The notes below the pieces were generated by a model, which worked only from the letters and a program-made list of their open reading frames with translations, was not told where the DNA came from and made no database searches. From Phocoena phocoena (taxonomy: Eukaryota > Chordata > Mammalia > Artiodactyla > Phocoenidae), in the NCBI RefSeq assembly GCF_963924675.1, contig NC_089222.1:110003316-110067315 (forward strand): DNA of 64,000 nt, in the 5' to 3' direction. Made by a program: the position numbers and the translations under genes. Position 1 is the first letter of the stretch, and every line of letters starts with the position of its first letter. Below are positions 1 through 11,859 of this stretch, in pieces.

Positions 1-50
1 ACTGGTAAGCCCCTTTAGGTTCCAGAAGTAGCATATCCATATTTGATAAC

Positions 51-575
51 TGTCAAGAGTTTAGCTAAGCTATTCCTTGGTATTCCTGCCTCAGCAACAT
101 TTTGTTTGGCCAAGCAGACTACATTGATTTTACACTGACACCAGTCCCCTCATGCAAGCTCAGTGCCCTAGAGAACAGCCTGCAGTCACAAGCAAATGTG
201 AGTTCCTGATATGACTCCCTCAACAACCCTTGATCAAAAGTCTCCCTTGTCTCCCAGTTCCTTCCCTTTCTGTCCCCCTTAGATATAGCCCACATGTGGC
301 TTAGCAAAACCCTGCTCTTTTGGTTTGAATTGACCAATCCAGCCTTGGTCTGAGAACCCTAAAGCACTCCACACACAGACTCTAATAAAGCTGTGTGCCC
401 CAGTTCCTGTCCATGACTGAACTCTGTTTTGACCTTCCCTATGTAGTCCCTTGAGGCATGCCATGTACTTCCTCCAGGATCTGTGAGTAATAAACTTCTC
501 TATTTCTGTTCCTCTTGTGGTCTGTTGTTGAACCATGGCTCACCATCTGGCACCATGTGCTTCACTTAATAAGTA
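51..575 (+). mobile_element. Probable solo or partial retroviral LTR (ERV1-like)
   Basis: The segment has the composition of a retroviral LTR on the + strand: a C-rich, non-AT-rich block with two polyadenylation-type signals (AATAAA at 384-389 and 489-494), followed by a T/G-rich stretch ending near 535-575. No internal gag/pol/env sequence or clear primer-binding site follows, so it looks like a solo LTR or a fragment. The left end is uncertain: TGTCAAGAG near 50 is one possible start, but the LTR could extend past the window edge. Small open frames on the opposite strand have no supporting features. The class assignment is inferred from general LTR architecture, not from a matched family. 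Confidence 0.45.
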
Positions 576-585
576 TTAATTTGAC

Positions 586-1149
586 CAATTCATAACAATA
601 ATATTGGTAAGTCCTATTTACTGAATGGTATAAAAGTCTATCAGAGTTGAGTGGAATCAAAAATAGGAAAGAACTCTGCATCAGGTATAGCCCTGCCAAT
701 GGAGACATGTGAGCCTGCAGACCACATATCACTAGAGATATCTATGATAGCAAAACAGGCTGTGCAGAGTTTTAATCAGGTCCAACAGAAGAATCAGGAG
801 GTAGACCCCTAGAGGTATAGAGGAAAGCCATGCTATGTATAGCAGAAAAATATACATCTTTCTAAATTTAGCAGCTAGCATGCTATTAGGTCCTGGTAGA
901 CATGGCACCTAAACATGAAATGTGAAAGGCCCACGTGACCAGAGCTGCCCTCATGAGCTAGCGCTTCTCAGTCACGCTATGTTAAAAAGTTGAGTTTTTT
1001 TCAATAGCAATCTGTATGGAAGCTATACATCCAGGTTCAGTCATGAATAGAATCAGAGATCATAGCTAAATTTCTTATTTATGTCTTCACTACCTCCTAA
1101 GAAAGATGTTGATGCTTGCCAGAATTAAGAGTTGAGATAGGTTCTGTCA
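586..1149. other. No recognisable feature
   Basis: Non-repetitive sequence of moderate AT content between the LTR-like block and a MIR. It could be decayed ERV interior, but nothing diagnostic is visible. Confidence 0.4.
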
Positions 1150-1382
1150 GAGCAATGATAATATGAATTTTGCAGTCAAACTGAATGGGATAAATTCCTG
1201 ATAACTTCAAGGTTTGTAAGTAACTTGGTTTCTTATGTTACCTAATTTAACCTTAATTTCTTCGTGTGTAAAATGAATATTTAAATTGCCAACTCACATA
1301 TTATGAAGATAAAATAGCATAACCCAAGCAAAGTATGGTGCCTAACATAAAGAAATTACTCATTAAATACTATTAGTAGTTT
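1150..1382 (+). repeat. MIR SINE (ancient tRNA-derived)
   Basis: The core reads like the MIR consensus in sense orientation: a 'aagtaacttggtttc' segment, then 'cttcgtgtgtaaaatgaa', then the tail 'gtgcctaacataaagaaatt' followed by 'tcattaaatactattagt'. These correspond to the MIR blocks for loss of tract, 'catctgtaaaatgg', 'agtgcctggcacatag' and 'ctcaataaatgttagt'. Divergence is high, as expected for a family that predates the mammalian radiation. Confidence 0.7.
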
Positions 1383-1789
1383 ATAATAGTAAATTATTTA
1401 GAAGTTAGACTGAGGGATTAACTCATTTACATTTGCTTTAATTAGACTTCTTAACTCTTAGGAATTCTAGATAATTGGGAAATTAGGGAGAAAAAATAAG
1501 GAAAACAAAACTTTCTAGTAGCTAGAATGTTGCTGATGTAATAAAATGTAGTCTTTCTCTTTTTCCCTCTCTCTGCAAAGCAATATTTAGCAAGAACAGT
1601 GTCTCTAGTCCTTTTATGAAATATTTACTTTATAAAAAAGTCAAATTACTCTCCTTCATTAAAAATTTCAAGCACAAAAGTTTCCATCAAATTTAAGTAT
1701 TAATTTATGTCTGACTCTCACTCCTTTATTTTTCTATTTTATATATTTATTTTGTTTTTTATTTATATATTAATTTTGTATTTATTTTT

Positions 1790-2040
1790 ATAGTATAACT
1801 TACACTCATGAACCTACCACCTACACAAGAAGAACTAGAACATTCATTGCCAAAATACTTTGGTTCTCAATTTCTGTGCTCCTGTCCAATTTACCCTCCT
1901 GCCTCCTTTCCAGAGGTAACCACCAGCCTGGATTAGATGTGTTTTTTTTCTATGATTCTAAAGTATGTTTCTTTTTTGTTTGCTGCTTTTTGCTGTTGTT
2001 GTTGTTGTTTAAATAGTTAAGATCTTTAATGTGATTTTTT
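1790..2040 (-). repeat. Old L1 3' UTR fragment, antisense
   Basis: The segment carries the antisense signature of old mammalian L1 3' UTRs, with a 'cacctacacaagaagaactagaacattc' type line, then 'cctcctttccagaggtaaccaccagcctgg'. It probably belongs to the same decayed L1M (-) that resumes near 2845. The 2050-2845 interval separates the two pieces. Confidence 0.5.
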
Positions 2041-2844
2041 TCTTCCTATTTCAGTGTTGTTTGAAGGACCCCTATCAAGTTTCTTTGGAATCATCTAAAG
2101 GTATGTATGTATCTATTTGGAGAGTTTAGCTGGGATTTCTATGCACTAATTAATGAGTACTGAGACACCTTAGGATGTTGTTTTTGGGATTATTTATTGT
2201 ACGATTGTGGACTTTAGGTACATTAAAGAATGGGAGCTGGGAGCACAGTACACACCCCTCCAAGTGCTAGTGACTGGCAAGTTTAGCAGAGGCAACCTCT
2301 AATTTTCAGCTTCCTTGTGCTCCTGATTTATGTGTCAACTCTTGTCATCATCCTGCACAAGAGCATCTTGAGCAACAAAAGGCATCTCATGTGTTTGGGG
2401 ACATCAGAAGTTATAACTGTGTAATTAAAGCTTCCGAGATCCTGCTGCTGTGAAAGACACTCTATCCCTTCCTAAGGATAACTACAAACTTTGTGCTGGG
2501 TCACCTACTGTCTCTAGGTTTTGATTAACAATCCAATCTAGAAACTCACTCTAGTGACCATGTAATTCCTTACATTACTATTACTATTATTATTATTATT
2601 ATCATTATTATTATTTTGATTGCTGTTAAACATTAGAAAAATTATTCACATTGTTCTGTCAGAATTTTATTACTACAACTTATATAGGTTAATACATATT
2701 CTACAATACATTCATTCCTATTGTTTTATAATAGCAGCACACGTGCATGTGCGCGTGTGTGTGTATAAATAAATAATTAATTACTTAATATATAGAGACA
2801 TACGTATGTGTATATTATATATATATTACATTCTAACCAGCTTT
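2041..2844. other. Unassigned interval with an (ATT)n tract
   Basis: No confident gene or repeat. An (ATT)n-like microsatellite lies at about 2575-2617, and a TG/TA-rich patch at 2738-2830. The 2050-2570 part is less AT-rich than its surroundings and separates two pieces of one antisense L1M, so it may be a later insertion of a family I do not recognise. Confidence 0.35.
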
Positions 2845-3720
2845 GCATGAGAGTTACAATTCCTCCAAGTCCTTGCCAATAATACAATCAGTGTTTTTTG
2901 TTTGTTTTAGTTTTAGACATTCTAATAGGTAAAAAGGGGTACCTCATTGTTTTTAATGTGCATTAATGTCCAGTCTTCTAATTACTAAAAATATTTAGCA
3001 TATTTTCTTGTGAATATTCACATTCATATATCTTCTATAGTAAAGTGTCTATTCAAATCTTTTGTTCAATTTTGTACTTGGGTGATTTACTTCTTTTTAC
3101 TGAGTAGAATCAGGTCTTTATATATTTTAAGTCCATGTCTGTTATCAGATATATAATTTACAAACATATTCTCCCAGTTTGTAGCTTGATTTTCATTGTC
3201 TTAACAGACTTTTGAGGAGCCAAGATTTTATTTTTTTATGAAGTGCATTTTATCAATTTGGTCTTTTACAAATTATGCTTTTGTTATCATATCTGAGAAA
3301 TCTTTGCCTAGCCAAAATCACAAAGGTTTTTCTCTATGTTTTGTTCTAGAAGTTTTATAGTTTTAAGTTTTTCACTTAGATATATGATAAAATTTGAGTC
3401 AGTATCTATGTATGACAGAACATACGGATCCACGTTTCTTTTATTTTGCATATGGATATCCAGTTGTCACAAAACCATTTATTAAAAAAAAATTATCCAA
3501 TCTCCACTGAATTGGCTTTGCACCTTGTTAAAAATCAGTTTTCCATTATGTGTTTTTCTATTACCTGATTCTCTGTTCTATTCCATTGGACTATTTGTCT
3601 AACTTAACAGTGGTACCACAGTATTTTGATTACTTAGGTTTTATAATAAGTCTTAAAATTAGATAGTGTTGGTGTTCCAACTTTGTTAAATCAATGTGTA
3701 ATAGGAAATACGTATCTAGA
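2845..3720 (-). repeat. L1M fragment, antisense ORF2 3' region
   Basis: Reading the minus strand gives the well-known end of L1 ORF2. On the + strand this appears as 'ctccaagtccttgccaa', 'atattctcccagtttgtagc', 'gagaaatctttgcctagcc', 'atatggatatccagttgtc' and 'tctattccattggactatttgtc' in the canonical order. Frameshifts, stops and AT drift show that it is long dead. It belongs to the L1M age class (pre-eutherian to early eutherian). Confidence 0.8.
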
Positions 3721-3989
3721 ATTGTCAAAACAACGTTTTTCTGTTGTTGCTTTTAAAACTCATGTTTTACCTTTGACTTTTAAGAGCTTGACTCTTAAAT
3801 TTTGAGTTGGCACAGCTTTTAAAAATGTTTATCTTTCTTGGTATTTATTGAATATCTAAATATATAAATCTATACCTTATATCAAATATTGTTAATTTTT
3901 CAGTATTTAATAAATGATTATCTTCCCTATTCTCTTTCTTCTTTTCTTCTAAAACTCTAATAACATTTGTCTCACTCTTTCATAATATC

Positions 3990-4860
3990 TAACACTTCTG
4001 TGATTCTGTTTATATTTTTCAATACTTTTTCTCTATTTCTCAGATTGGGTAGCATCTATTGAAATACTGTTATGCTCATTAGCCATCCTTAAATCACAAT
4101 GCTATTGTTAAGTCTATGCAATACTTTTTTTCCATATATTTTATTTCAAGAATTCCCATTTGGTTAGTTTTGAAGTTTTATTTTTCTATCTTTTCACTCT
4201 TTAAGAGCAAAATTTTAAAAATATTTTTATTTTATATTATACTTCTTATTTAGATCATCATCAGGTTGTTCGTATTAACTGTCTTTTCTCTTTAGGAAAG
4301 ACTCCATTTACCTCATTCTTTAAATACCAAATTATTTTGGATTGTATTGCCAACATTTAAATTTTTATGTTGTGGAGACTCCAAATTCTGTTATTTTCTT
4401 CTAATTAGTGATGTTTCTTTTCTTTTAGTAGCAATTAACTTAGTTGGACATGAACTACAAACTGTTTCTTGAGAAGGAAGACCAAGCTTCAGATTGTTTA
4501 CTTTTACCTGAGGTTTACTGAGTCTGTTTTGCACATATGTACTTCAGGGATTAGCCAACATGTTGTCAGACAGTACTTGAGATCTCCTCTTTAACTCTTT
4601 CTATTTTTGTATGCTCTTCCATTGCCAGTGGCCATTAATGCTCTAAATCAGTACTCTGATTGACAGGGACAGAAAGCTTGCCGTTGCTTTTTTTTAAAAA
4701 TCCCATCACTTTGCAATTTCTGCAACTTCTCCCATCCTACAGGTGATGAAAAGAGGCACTTCCTTTTTATATATCTCCTGCTCTGAAAGTGAAATCCCTA
4801 TAGAACTCCTCCTTTTCATTCTCTACTACCTTCAGATAGTTGCTTTTTCTATTATGTTTA
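3990..4860 (-). repeat. L1M fragment, antisense 5' UTR / ORF1 region
   Basis: Antisense sequence with the style of old L1 5' regions: 'caagaattcccatttggttag', 'gtagcaattaacttagttgg', 'tacctgaggtttactgagtctg' and 'ctgctctgaaagtgaaatccc'. It lies beyond the ORF2 part at 2845-3720 in the orientation expected for one antisense element with a large internal deletion. No reading frame survives. Confidence 0.6.
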
Positions 4861-4960
4861 GATGTTACAGATGATATTTGCCATAACAGGAAAGTCACAG
4901 TATCCTACCATAGATATTTAACTTACAAAAGTGACTAAACTCCAATCCCTCCCACCCCCC

Positions 4961-4961
<1 letters not shown>

Positions 4962-5005
<44 letters not shown>
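4962..5005. repeat. (CA)n microsatellite
   Basis: About 22 uninterrupted CA dinucleotides preceded by a C-rich run. It is long enough to be polymorphic. Confidence 0.97.
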
Positions 5006-5009
<4 letters not shown>

Positions 5010-5451
5010 GGAATCTTTTGATTTTGACTTTTTTTTTTTTTACCATCAACAGTTAGATTACACTCATCAGTAAGTTATCCTCAACTCCTAATCCAATTAA
5101 AAAAAAAAAAAAAAACCAAGAAGCAACCAAATAAATACATTTAAAATTTCATCTTTTTGCATCTTACACTATTTGGGGAATTTTTCTTGATGCATGTCCT
5201 TTAGCAGTCCATTTAGAGCAGAATTTTCAGTGGTAAGCTTTATGTAATATAAATATTTTATATTGCATTTATTTTTTATTGTGATAAGAACACTTAACAT
5301 TAGCTTTATACCTTTAACAAATTTTTAAATGGACAGTACAGTATTGTTAACTATAGCTACAATGTTGTATAATAGATTTCTAGATCTTATTCATCTTATA
5401 TAACTGAATCTTTCTATCTATCCACAATGAAATGTCAATACATTTATTTTT

Positions 5452-5636
5452 TTTTTGTTGGTTTTTTTTTTGCGGTACGCGGGCCTCTCACCGCTGCAGC
5501 CTCTCCCGTTGCGGAGCACAGGCTCGGACGCGCAGGCTCAGCGGCCATGGCTCACGGGCCCAGTCGCTCCGGGGCACGAACCCGTGTCCCCTGCATCGGC
5601 AGGCAGACTCTCAACCACTGCGCAACCAGGGAAGCC
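5452..5636 (-). mobile_element. CHR-type SINE, antisense, with 16-bp TSD
   Basis: Minus-strand copy of the cetacean CHR SINE: from the right, the head complementary to 'cttccctggttgcgcagtgg', the tRNA-like region, the GC-rich tail region and then an A-rich tail (T-rich at 5447-5470 on +). The target-site duplication CAATACATTTATTTTT is present at 5436-5451 and 5637-5652, perfectly matched. GC content is far above the flanks. The perfect TSD argues for a fairly recent insertion. Confidence 0.93.
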
Positions 5637-5678
5637 CAATACATTTATTTTTGAAAGATGATTTTGCTGGATACACAA

Positions 5679-6868
5679 AACAACATTTTTAACTTTTATT
5701 TTTTAACGTTTTATTTTATATTGTAGTATAGCCGATTAACAATTTTGTGATAGTTTCATGTGCATAGCAAAATGACTCAACCATACATGTACGTGTATCC
5801 ATTCTCCCCCAAACTCCCCTCCCATCCAGGTTTCCATATAATATTGAGAAGAGTTTCCTGTGCTATACAGTAGGTCTTTATTGGTTATCCATTTTAAATA
5901 TAGCAGTGTGTACATGTCAACTCCAAACTCCCTAACTCCTTTCCCCCCAACCCTTCCCTACAACGAGGTATCACCTCACACCAGTCGAAATGACTATCAT
6001 TGGACTTCCCTGGTGGCACAGTGGTTTAGAATCTACCTGCCAATGCAGGGGACATGGGTTCAATCCCTGGTCAAGGAAGATCTCACATGCCGCAGAGCAG
6101 CTAAGCCTGAGCACCACAACTACTGAACCTGCGCTCTAAAGCCCGCAAGCCACAACTACTGAGCCCGTGTGCCTAGAGTCCGTGCTCTGTGACAAGAGAA
6201 GCCACTGCAATGAGAAGCACACGCACCTCAACAAAGAGTAGCCTCCACTCGCCACAACTAGAGAAAACCCCAACGCAGCCAAAAATAAGAAATAAATAAA
6301 TTTATTTATTATTTTTTTTTTAAAAAAAGAAATGACTATCGTCAAAAATATCCACAAACAATAAATGCTGGAGAGGGTGTGGAGAGAAGGGAACCCTCCT
6401 ACACTGTTGGTGGGAATGTAAATTGGTACAGGAACTATGGAGAACAGTATGGAGGTTCCTTAAAAAAACTAAAAATAAAGCTACTGTATGACCCTGCAAT
6501 CCCACTCCTGGACATATATCCAGAAACAAAACATGGCCCAAAAGGATACATGCACCCCAATGTTCATTGCAGCACTGTTTACAATAGCCAAGACATGGAA
6601 CAAACTGAATGTCCATCAACAGAAGAATTGATAAAGAAGATGGATACACATATACAATGGAATATTACTCAGCCATACAAAGAATGAAATAATGCCATTT
6701 ACAGCAACATGGATGGACCGACAGATTATCATACTGAGTGAAGTAAGTCTGACAGAGAAAGAGAACTATCATATGATATCACTTATACATAGAATCTAAA
6801 AAGATATGATACAAATGAACTTATTTACAAAACAGAAACAGACTCACAGACTTAGAGAATGAACTTAT
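5679..6868 (-). mobile_element. 5'-inverted (twin-primed) L1 with nested SINE
   Basis: The left part (about 5690-5940) is an antisense L1 3' UTR with T-rich tail on the left. The right part (about 5945-6868, minus the nested SINE) is the sense-strand end of ORF2 and start of the 3' UTR, including 'aataaatgctggagagggtgtgg' and 'gaatattactcagcc' type blocks. The breakpoints are near-adjacent in an L1 consensus: the inverted piece stops at 'gagaatgaacttatgg' and the 3' piece begins in the following 'aggagttagggagtttgg'. This is the signature of twin priming. A short duplication GGATACACAA sits at both outer edges (5669-5678 and 6869-6878), supporting a single insertion event. Confidence 0.82.
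5999..6328 (+). mobile_element. Longer CHR-type SINE, sense, with 12-bp TSD
   Basis: Starts with 'ggacttccctggtggcacag' and continues through a long body with repeated 'ccacaactactga' motifs to 'cagccaaaaataagaaataaataaat'. It is longer (about 330 bp) than the 185-bp class and resembles the older cetartiodactyl SINE form with an extended tail. The duplication GAAATGACTATC is at 5987-5998 and 6329-6340. It interrupts the inverted L1 segment and so is younger than that insertion. Confidence 0.9.
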
Positions 6869-6899
6869 GGATACACAATTATAAGTTAAATGTTGTTTT

Positions 6900-7990
6900 T
6901 ATGTTCTCTCTATGTAAATATTATTCCACTACATTTTGGCTTCCATTTGTTGCTGTTGTTTTTGTTGTTGTTGCCACACATTCTGTTACTGTAGTGATAA
7001 TTTTTCTAATTATGTCTTTCCCTCTGATTGATTTCAAAATCTTTTCTGTCTCAAATGAGCTTTAGTTTCAGAAGACTCAGAAAACAGGGATATACGATGA
7101 TTATTTATTTGATTCTGCCTTTGATATGATATTTTCCTTGGATCAATAGAGTCATATATTTTTTTTTATCAGTTCTGGAAAATCCATAACTGTTTTTTCT
7201 TTACTTTTTCTTACCATTTTCTCACCATTTTTCCCTTTGGGCCCCCAGTCAGATATTTGATGAAACTTCTGATTTTTTCTTTATTTTTAACCTCTCTTTT
7301 TTGTTTTTGATATTCTCATAACTTTATGCTGCTTTATGAATGATTTTTTCATACATTTCTTCCAGATCATTAATTCTCTTTTCAGGGTTTTCACCCATAC
7401 ATCAACTTTCTTTTTTTTTTTTTGGCCATGTCACGTGGACTGTGGGATCTTGGTTCCCTGACCAGGGATCGAACCTGTGTCCTCTGCAGCGGAAGTGCAG
7501 AGTTCCAACCATTGGACCACCAGGGAAGTCCCTGCATCCATCAACTTTTTCAACAGCTATATAATACATTTCTAGAATTTTATTTGTTTTATTTTTCAAG
7601 TCTGACTCTTCATTGGAGACCGTTTACCAACTTAGATTTGTAATTTCATTCATTATTTTTAAAAACATTTTATAAATAACAATTCTACTTTATGCAACTG
7701 AAACATACAGCAACCATCTACTGTCTTTGGTGTTTAGATTTCTTGTAACTTATTTCTGTGTCTTTTATTCATAGTGGCTTGATTTCACTAAAGTCTGTTG
7801 GTATTTGGCAAATTACAGGTAGTAGATTGCATTTTTATACCAATTCTTTCCCTGTGTTTAAGTTATTTTTCATGTGATCACAGTGCCTTTTATAAGACAC
7901 AGAATGTGTATCCTTATCTCTTTGTTATAAAGCTTGGCCATTTGTCTTACTTTGTCCAGTTGTTTGTGGGTGAAGTGACAGAGTATTAGT
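6900..7990 (-). repeat. Old L1/HAL1-like fragment, antisense 5' half
   Basis: Antisense L1 ORF1 and 5' UTR style sequence, such as 'catttcttccagatcattaattctcttttcaggg' split over the interval, with T-rich composition and no surviving frame. A SINE at 7410-7534 interrupts it. The part after 7700 is assigned with less certainty. Confidence 0.55.
7410..7534 (-). mobile_element. Short CHR-family SINE, antisense, with TSD
   Basis: About 125 bp: a T-run then 'ggccatgtcacgtggactg', ending with 'ccaccagggaagtccc' (complement of the 'ggacttccctggtgg' head). Flanking duplications CATACATCAACTTT (7396-7409) and CATCCATCAACTTT (7535-7548) differ at one position. The body is shorter than the other SINEs here and lacks the GC-rich distal region. 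Confidence 0.88.
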
Positions 7991-10601
7991 TCTGAGCTAT
8001 GTCTTTAAAGATCATCTTATGTTTCTATTTGTTTCTTACACATTAACATTGCCATGATAATAACATTCTTCCTATATTGTACTGATTCCAGAGAGTGAGA
8101 GTCACACAGAACAAGGATGCCCCAATTTATTATCAGAACTAATGTTCATGGCAAAGCCATGCTTGTGAACATGTAGACCCAAATTCTGAAGTAGAGATTT
8201 ATCAGTTGTTCTATTTTCCAGTGAGCATAATAATAAAAGTCTATTGTTATGCTGAGATTTGGATTGCCTTTGCTTGCATCATTAGTAACTGATACTCATG
8301 ATACCCAAAATAATGTCTTCTCTATAGTGACCTCAATCTTTTTTCCTAAAATAATGGCCACCAAATCTATAATAAGGATTATCATGTGCACTTAAGGTGG
8401 TCTCTGATATGTGATGTACTTCTTATAGGCACTGGTGGAATAAAAATATTTTTCCCAACTTGATTGTATTTTACCACCTAACCTCATCTTTGAAATTTAG
8501 GAAACACTACTCTTTTCCCCCTGAGATTATATATATTAATTCACATGGTATTTTTATACAAGAGTGAATTTGAGGATCATTTGTGTTTTAAGCATGTAGT
8601 TGTCTTTCTCCTCAAGTTTTCTGGAGGGATTGCATTTCATCAATCATTCCTCATCTTTTTAATATTCCTTCTTGCAAGTTAAGTAGAAATAGGGGAGCTA
8701 GGAAAAATGCAGATAAGCATCTCCACTAAAGTTGCCTTGCCTTCTTACCTGAGTGCTGCTCAGTAATACTATTTTAAAATAACTTTGTGTTAACTTGAAT
8801 AAAAATATAACTCCAAAATATCTGACAAAAAGAATGTATTTGAGTGGCTATGTATATACACACAGATATATAATTTTATTTTCTTCTTATTTACATATAC
8901 TTTCATAATTATTTACTTGAGCTTACAAAAACAAAAACAATTTATTTTAACATAAATGGTAGTGTAAAGTCTTTGTTGTCTGTTAGAATCCTCAGAATTT
9001 TATGTTTGATAACAGCTTTTTATAAGTACACATCAACTTTAATTCCAAGATATTATTCTGATATGAGTATTCTAATTTCACAGTCTGCATGCTGGGGAGA
9101 GTCCATCTTTATCATAGCAAGAATCATCTCAGTTTTATTATTTATTTATATTTAATTTAGTATGCTCTTACCAGGAGTCTTGATTTTATTTCAACATTTT
9201 CAAATGCAACAATACTAAGTACCACAGCTAATGACTTGAAATGGATGGAACTTTATTTTTCTTATACATGATTTGAAGGCAATTCAGTCACTTAAGACAG
9301 AATTTCTTTATGAAAAAAAAATGCTACAATAAAAAGTTTGTAGAAAGTGTTTTAGTTTTCTTCACCAAAATTAAATTTGATATTCAATTTAAAGTCCCCG
9401 ACAGTTAATAGAATTATAATCAATGAGAAAAGATAATAAAAAAGAAAGCTGTATTGTGTTTTACTTAGCTATAACAATGGGACAATCAAATTGAAAATAT
9501 TTCTCTATGGTTATGTCAAAAATCTAAATGTGGCATTTAAAAAATAGGCATGTGTAATATTTTAATGAGCTTAAGATAACACCAAACATACCTAGTTGTA
9601 TGTAGATCTTCCTAATTACTTAGGAGGAGATTGTCTTCATCATGAACATAAACATTCAGAATCCACAAATTATAATACTGAAGCCATTTAAATATACGTG
9701 TCTCTGTAACATGCCTGTGGGTTAATTTTTGCTGATTAGTTTATTACTCTGATTTTATTGCATTGCAATGAATTTCTATAGGCAAGCACCTGGAAGTAAT
9801 CACCTAAAAAAAATTAACTATATGCACAGGTATGGCTTAGGAGAGCAAAAATATGCTTTAGCTCATGCAAAATCCAATAGCTTGTCTATTGTGTTACATT
9901 TCTGAGTTAAGTGAAAATCATCACGCTGAACTTTTAGGATCTAACTAAGGCAGATCTATAAAATTCAAGCTGGTTTCCTTGCCCATATTTTAGTCTTATG
10001 GCTCTGTCTATATAACTAAGAACAGTTTAGAAGATGAAGCATTATTTTAGAAAGGGGAAATAAGGACCTCTACCCTGTGTTGTGGAATTAAATTCTGGTA
10101 ATACTTATGATTTTCTGACCTGTACTTAATTTCTCCAAAAAATGGATTTCCATCTTGTAGCAATTTTACAATAATTAAATAATATTAAACACATAAATGA
10201 CTTAGAAGAGTTCAAATACATTGTTAAAACTGTTAATAATTTCAACAAAGGTCATCATGGCCATCATTCACATCATTATATATCCACCATAAACATTATT
10301 ATCATCAAAGTGCTTCTTACTTTAGGATAGGTTTCTATCCATAAAATGCATTCTCCCCAATTAAACCTACACGTGTATTCTACTTTCCAGATTTGTTTAG
10401 AGTATAAGAACATTAATTTTTAAAAAAACTTGAAATAAAAACTTTGAAATAATTCAAATTGTAAATCACCTTGCAGTTCTTTTAAGTGTTATATACCAAC
10501 ATTGTGTTTGAGAAAAAAAAAATTATGAGATAACCTTCATTTAATGAAGCTGATGCCAATATTTCAACATTATTATGGTATGTTGATAACTGCATGTCAA
10601 T
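7991..10601. other. Long AT-rich interval, nothing recognised
   Basis: About 2.6 kb of AT-rich sequence with no open frame above noise and no repeat I can name. Short A-runs and poly-purine patches occur but have no diagnostic order. Confidence 0.5.
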
Positions 10602-10616
10602 GGTTTATTCATTTTT

Positions 10617-10923
10617 TAAAAATTTTTATTTATTTTTTTATTGGGGTATAGTTGTTTTACAATGTTGTGTTAGTTTCTACTGTACAGTGAAGTGGAATTC
10701 CCTGTGCTATACAGCAGGTTCTCATTAGTTATCCATTTTATATACAGAGTGAAGTAAGTCAGAAAGAGAAAAACACAAATATTGTATATTAATGTATATA
10801 CGTGGAATCTAGAAAAATGGTACAGATGAACCTGTTTGTAAGGCAGAAATAGAGACACAGATGTAGATAACAAATGCATGGACACCAAGGGGGGAAAGCG
10901 GGGTGGGATGAATTGGGTGATTG
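10617..10923 (-). mobile_element. Short 5'-inverted (twin-primed) L1 with 15-bp TSD
   Basis: The left half (about 10617-10743) is an antisense L1 3' end ('attggggtatagttgttttac', 'ccctgtgctatacagcagg'). The right half (about 10744-10923) is sense-strand L1 from the end of ORF2 into the 3' UTR ('acagagtgaagtaagtcag', 'aggggggaaagcggggtgg'). The duplication GGTTTATTCATTTTT flanks the whole unit at 10602-10616 and 10924-10938. The joined opposite orientations inside a single TSD pair are the hallmark of twin priming. Confidence 0.88.
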
Positions 10924-11299
10924 GGTTTATTCATTTTTAATCACATTTTTTGAGCTCTGATTTGGCTTACTTTGAAATCAGGTATGAAAAGTACACATCA
11001 ATATAAAAATAATATATTAGGAGTTATAATAAAAGATGACTACAATCTCAGTTAATATTTTAACTGTAGAAATTTCTCTCTATTCCTGAACCTTTGTTGT
11101 GATTATAGTTCATTAAGCCTTATTTAATATTCAATAAAATATAATATTATTGTGTTTTCTTCTGTGAAAATCTATATTTTATTTTTCCTTATTAGTTTTC
11201 TCTTTAGGTTTATGTTACCAGAATTCTTCAATCTCAAACAACAAAAATGTTTGCTCACTAAATGAAACATGAATACATAGTTTATCAAAAGGACATTGA

Positions 11300-11535
11300 G
11301 GGCTTCCCTGGTGGCGCAGTGGCTGAGAGTCCATCTGCCGATGCAGGGGACACAGGTTTGTGCCCTGGTCTGGGAAGATCCCACATGCCGCAGAGTGGCT
11401 AGGCTCGTGAGCCATGGCCACTGAGCCTGCGCAGCCAGAACCTGTGCTCTGCAATGGGAGAGGCCACAACAGCGAGAGGCTCGCGTACCGCAAAAAAAAC
11501 AAACAAACAAAAAAAAAAAACAAAAAAAAAAAAAC
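11300..11535 (+). mobile_element. CHR-type SINE, sense, with 11-bp TSD
   Basis: Complete cetacean SINE starting 'ggcttccctggtggcgcagt', with a box A-like TGGCGCAGTGG, a weak box B-like region, the GC-rich distal part ending 'gaggctcgcgtaccgc', and a long A-rich tail with CAAA interruptions. Target duplications AAGGACATTGA lie at 11289-11299 and 11536-11546. Several open frames on the minus strand here are translations of SINE sequence and not genes. Confidence 0.95.
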
Positions 11536-11859
11536 AAGGACATTGAATAGCAAAGAGAGTTGAATAAAGATCTGGTATATATCTCATCTCAGGAAGAGTA
11601 GGAACTAAGACAGATCCATTGATCTCAGCCAAAAATATGTGTGGAAAGTCTTTTTAGTGCTGTGCCATCAGAAAGCCCAGTATTAGTTGACTACTCCTTT
11701 TGAAGTCTTAACACATGGTTAAAGTTTTCAGGAAAGAGGATGTAATTGTACTATCTTGTATCACATGTTACTTCCTATGGTCAGTGAGTTGATGATATTT
11801 AGATAACATCTTGGACTTAAAGTTGTTGCTGGAATGATTAAGACTTTTGCTGATTCTTA

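Noticed and set aside
119..536. Two minus-strand open frames (72 and 85 codons) in the first LTR-like block
   Set aside because: They run antisense to an LTR with poly(A) signals, overlap each other and have no domain.
11172..11632. Three overlapping minus-strand frames of 77-123 codons
   Set aside because: They are translations of a CHR SINE and its A-tail (poly-Phe stretches); similar peptides appear at each SINE.
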